From Chroococcus sp. CMT-3BRIN-NPC107 (lineage in GTDB: Bacteria; Cyanobacteriota; Cyanobacteriia; Cyanobacteriales; Chroococcidiopsidaceae): DNA of 64,000 nt. The notes below the pieces were generated by a model. It was given only the letters and a program-made list of their open reading frames with translations, was not told where the DNA came from and made no database searches. The stretch is from contig JAHHGY010000010.1 in the NCBI GenBank assembly GCA_019359635.1, positions 1-64,000 on the forward strand, given 5' to 3'. Numbering within the stretch: the stretch's first letter is position 1; every line of letters starts with the position of its first letter. A program made the translations under genes and the position numbers. Below are positions 61,503 to 64,000 of the stretch, piece after piece.

Positions 61503-61898
61503 TTAACTAAGCTTTGCTACTAACTTCTCCACTCGTTCTTTAACTTCATCGCGTACCCGGCGAAATGTCTCTATAGGTTGTCCTTCAGGATCGTCAAGTT
61601 GCCAATCAGCAAATACTTCTCTAAGTACCCATTCTTGGGGCAAATTTACGCCACAACCACAAAGAGAAATTACCGCGTTGTAGTCTTCGGCTTTAAAATC
61701 GCTTAATGGCTTAGATGTCTGATTGCTAATATCAATCCCAACTTCGGACATAATTTCTACAGTTTTGGGATCGGCATGGCTTGCTTCTAAGCCAGAACTT
61801 GCAACGGCTACTTTTCCTTTTCCCAAAGTACGAGCAAATCCTTCTGCCATTTGGGAACGGCGAGAATTTTTTTTGCAGACAAACATGATTTTTTTCAT
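61503..61898 (-). CDS. arsC: Arsenate reductase, low-molecular-weight phosphatase family
   Basis: IMFVCKKNSRRSQMAEGFAR, VISLCGCGVNLPQEW, DWQLDDPEGQPIETFRRVRDEVKERV. Confidence 0.9.
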   Translation of the reverse strand: MKKIMFVCKKNSRRSQMAEGFARTLGKGKVAVASSGLEASHADPKTVEIMSEVGIDISNQTSKPLSDFKAEDYNAVISLCGCGVNLPQEWVLREVFADWQLDDPEGQPIETFRRVRDEVKERVEKLVAKLS

Positions 61899-62482
61899 AA
61901 TTTAGCAGTGGTTAGTTCTAAGGATTTATTTGTGGCTTCTTTTTGTGCGCCCATTATTGGTGCAAACCAATAAACCCATTGATGCTGCATATTTCCCCCT
62001 ACTAAAGCGGGTGCAAGACTCCGCACGGGGTTCATACTTGCGCCTGTAATCGCTCCCATACAAGCAGCTTCTAGCCCCACAGTTAAGCCAATAGCCAAGC
62101 CTGCAAACCCAGTGTGGGCGCGGCGGTCGAGTCCCGAACCTAAAATCACAAACATCAAAATAAAGGTTAAAACTGTTTCCAAAATCACAGCCTGCAACCA
62201 GTTATCATTTAGCGGCAAAGTTGCGCCTAATTGGGCGACATTTCCTAGACTGAGGAGTAATAAAGTTGAAGCGGCGATCGCACCTACACATTGCGCCAAT
62301 ATATAAGGCAGCACTCGCACTGTGGGAAATACCCCAATTGTCCAAAATGCTAGAGTTACCGAGGGGTTAAAGTGTGCGCCGCTTAGATGTCCCATCCCGT
62401 AAATTAAAGCTGCAACTACTGCCCCAAATACAAAGCTAATGCCTAAATGAGTCACTGCACCGTTACTGATGGAGTTTGTCAT
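61895..62482 (-). CDS. MIP/aquaporin family channel in ars operon (ends look abnormal)
   Basis: GHLSGAHFNPSVTLAFW and TGASMNPVRSLAPALV (two NPA-like motifs NPS/NPV); in-frame upstream TM1 sequence REALAEGIGTFILVFAGTGAV lacks a standard start codon. Confidence 0.8.
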   Translation of the reverse strand: MTNSISNGAVTHLGISFVFGAVVAALIYGMGHLSGAHFNPSVTLAFWTIGVFPTVRVLPYILAQCVGAIAASTLLLLSLGNVAQLGATLPLNDNWLQAVILETVLTFILMFVILGSGLDRRAHTGFAGLAIGLTVGLEAACMGAITGASMNPVRSLAPALVGGNMQHQWVYWFAPIMGAQKEATNKSLELTTAKL

Positions 62483-62672
62483 TACAGCGCCCGTACCTGC
62501 AAATACTAAGATAAATGTGCCTATTCCTTCGGCTAACGCTTCCCGCCAGCAACTCGTCAGAGATTTAGAGAAAGTTAACTGAAAAGGAAGTTTTAGACCG
62601 TGCTTAAGCCTGGGCGGAACTCATTTCAAAAAAAATTGATACAAGATTATTATTGCAACTTTTTTTGATTTG

Positions 62673-62984
62673 TCAAGGACAACAACGGGCAGGTAGTAGT
62701 TGACTAAAGCGGCGGAACTCAGATAAATATTGTTCTAAAACAATAAATTGAACCAAATCGAGACGGTAATATATCCAGCGTCCTTCTTGGCGAGAGCAAA
62801 CCAAACCAGCATCCTTTAAGGTTTTGAGGTGAAATGAAAGTTTAGAGCCATTTACACCCAAAGCATCGATTAGTTCGCATACACAAAGTTCTTTCTGTTT
62901 AAGCACCTCTAAAATAGCTATCCGCAATGGATCGCTAAGGGCATGAAATCCTGAAATAATTGTTGAAGAAGTTTGTTGCATCAA
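62673..62984 (-). CDS. arsR: ArsR/SmtB family metalloregulator
   Basis: LSDPLRIAILEVLKQKELCVCELIDALGVNGSKLSFHLKTLKDAGLVCSRQEGRWIYYRL; ELCVCEL motif and C-terminal CC. Confidence 0.93.
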   Translation of the reverse strand: MMQQTSSTIISGFHALSDPLRIAILEVLKQKELCVCELIDALGVNGSKLSFHLKTLKDAGLVCSRQEGRWIYYRLDLVQFIVLEQYLSEFRRFSQLLPARCCP

Positions 62985-63065
62985 TTTTTATTGAAATGAC
63001 CTTTATTTTATTTTGCCTCAAGAGCGATAATAAATAGACCTTTTGCCCAATAAATTTATTTAATT

Positions 63066-64000
63066 ATGTTTTTTCGTCCTGCGATCGCAAAAATGACAGG
63101 CTATACTCCCGGCGAACAACCAAAACCAGGAACACCAATTATTAAACTCAACACTAATGAAAATCCTTATCCACCTTCTCCTCAAGCTGTTGAAGTTTTA
63201 CGCAATTTAGATAAAGAGTGGCTTAGGCGTTATCCCGATCCCTACGCGCGAGAATTTTGCAGTGCTGTAAGCGACGCTTTAAAAATACCGTCAAATTGGG
63301 TAATTGTGGGTAATGGTAGCGATGATATGCTCAATTTGCTAGTACGGGCGTGTGCTGAAGGAGGAAGTCGCCCTTGTGTCTATCCAACTCCTACTTACGT
63401 TTTATATCGCACTCTAGCAGCTATGCAGCCTGCGGAGGTTGTAGAAATTCCTTACCCGGAAGATTTTAAGTTACCCGTCGATGAATTAGTTGCAGCCAAG
63501 GGTGCAATTACCTTTATAGCTTCTCCTAATAGTCCTTCTGGTCATTGCGTACCGCTAGAAGATTTGCGCCGACTTGCAAGTCAGCTATCGGGAGTATTGT
63601 TAATTGATGAGGCTTATGTTGATTTTGCTGAGTATTCTGCGTTGGCGTTGGTGCGAGAATTTGAGAATGCGATCGTACTAAGGACTTTATCGAAAGGCTA
63701 TTCTTTAGCAGGGTTACGTTTAGGCTTTGGGATTGCTAACCCTAAACTACTAGCTGGATTATTTAAGGTTAAAGATAGTTATAACGTAGATGCGATCGCG
63801 CAGTTAGTAGGTACGGCGGCAATCCGCGACCAAAATTATAAAAACCTTTGTGCAGAGAAGGTAAAAGTATCGAGAGCAAAGTTAACAATAGATTTAAGAA
63901 AGTTAGGCTTTACAGTCAGAGAGTCTCACGGTAATTTTGTGCTAGTAACTCCGACAAGTTCCGCCGAAAATATTTATCTGTTATTAAAAGAGCGCAATAT
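63066..64000 (+). CDS. hisC: Histidinol-phosphate aminotransferase (3' end outside window)
   Basis: TGYTPGEQPKPGTPIIKLNTNENPYPPSP, NGSDDMLNLLVRA, IASPNSPSGHCVP, LIDEAYVDFAEYS, LRTLSKGYSLAGLRLGFG. Confidence 0.95.
   Translation, partial: MFFRPAIAKMTGYTPGEQPKPGTPIIKLNTNENPYPPSPQAVEVLRNLDKEWLRRYPDPYAREFCSAVSDALKIPSNWVIVGNGSDDMLNLLVRACAEGGSRPCVYPTPTYVLYRTLAAMQPAEVVEIPYPEDFKLPVDELVAAKGAITFIASPNSPSGHCVPLEDLRRLASQLSGVLLIDEAYVDFAEYSALALVREFENAIVLRTLSKGYSLAGLRLGFGIANPKLLAGLFKVKDSYNVDAIAQLVGTAAIRDQNYKNLCAEKVKVSRAKLTIDLRKLGFTVRESHGNFVLVTPTSSAENIYLLLKERN

Overview
The window is ordinary-looking cyanobacterial chromosome. The evidence is the many HIP1 octamers (GCGATCGC) plus psbV, petE, petJ, petM and ycf39-type genes. 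Most of it is housekeeping: dnaE, gatA, rlmB-like, mini-RNase III, ppc, uvrB, rpe, accD, leuB, pdxA, nadK, DAHP synthase, aspartate-type aminotransferase, hisC (runs off the right edge), and a petJ-petE-psbV2-psbV electron-transport cluster. I found no CRISPR array, rRNA, tRNA, prophage or large biosynthetic cluster. The notable material is small-scale. (1) A 93-bp MITE-like insertion flanked by TA splits an ABC-transporter ATPase, and removing it in silico restores the reading frame exactly. (2) A LuxR-type regulator and its divergent promoter have a decayed duplicate about 1.3 kb away. (3) A transposase tail and IS end appear to rewrite the C-terminus of a GH57 glycosidase, whose 5' leader carries a perfect 15-bp hairpin. 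(4) NADAR and ParE genes are decayed. (5) dnaE is uninterrupted at the site where many cyanobacteria carry the split DnaE intein. (6) A STAS-domain gene has no ATG/GTG/TTG start upstream of its conserved N-terminus (apparent AUU start). (7) An ars operon (arsR-aquaporin-arsC) has an aquaporin gene with abnormal ends. (8) petM is missing from the ORF track. I cannot claim an undescribed multi-gene system. All family assignments come from reading the sequences, with no database search.
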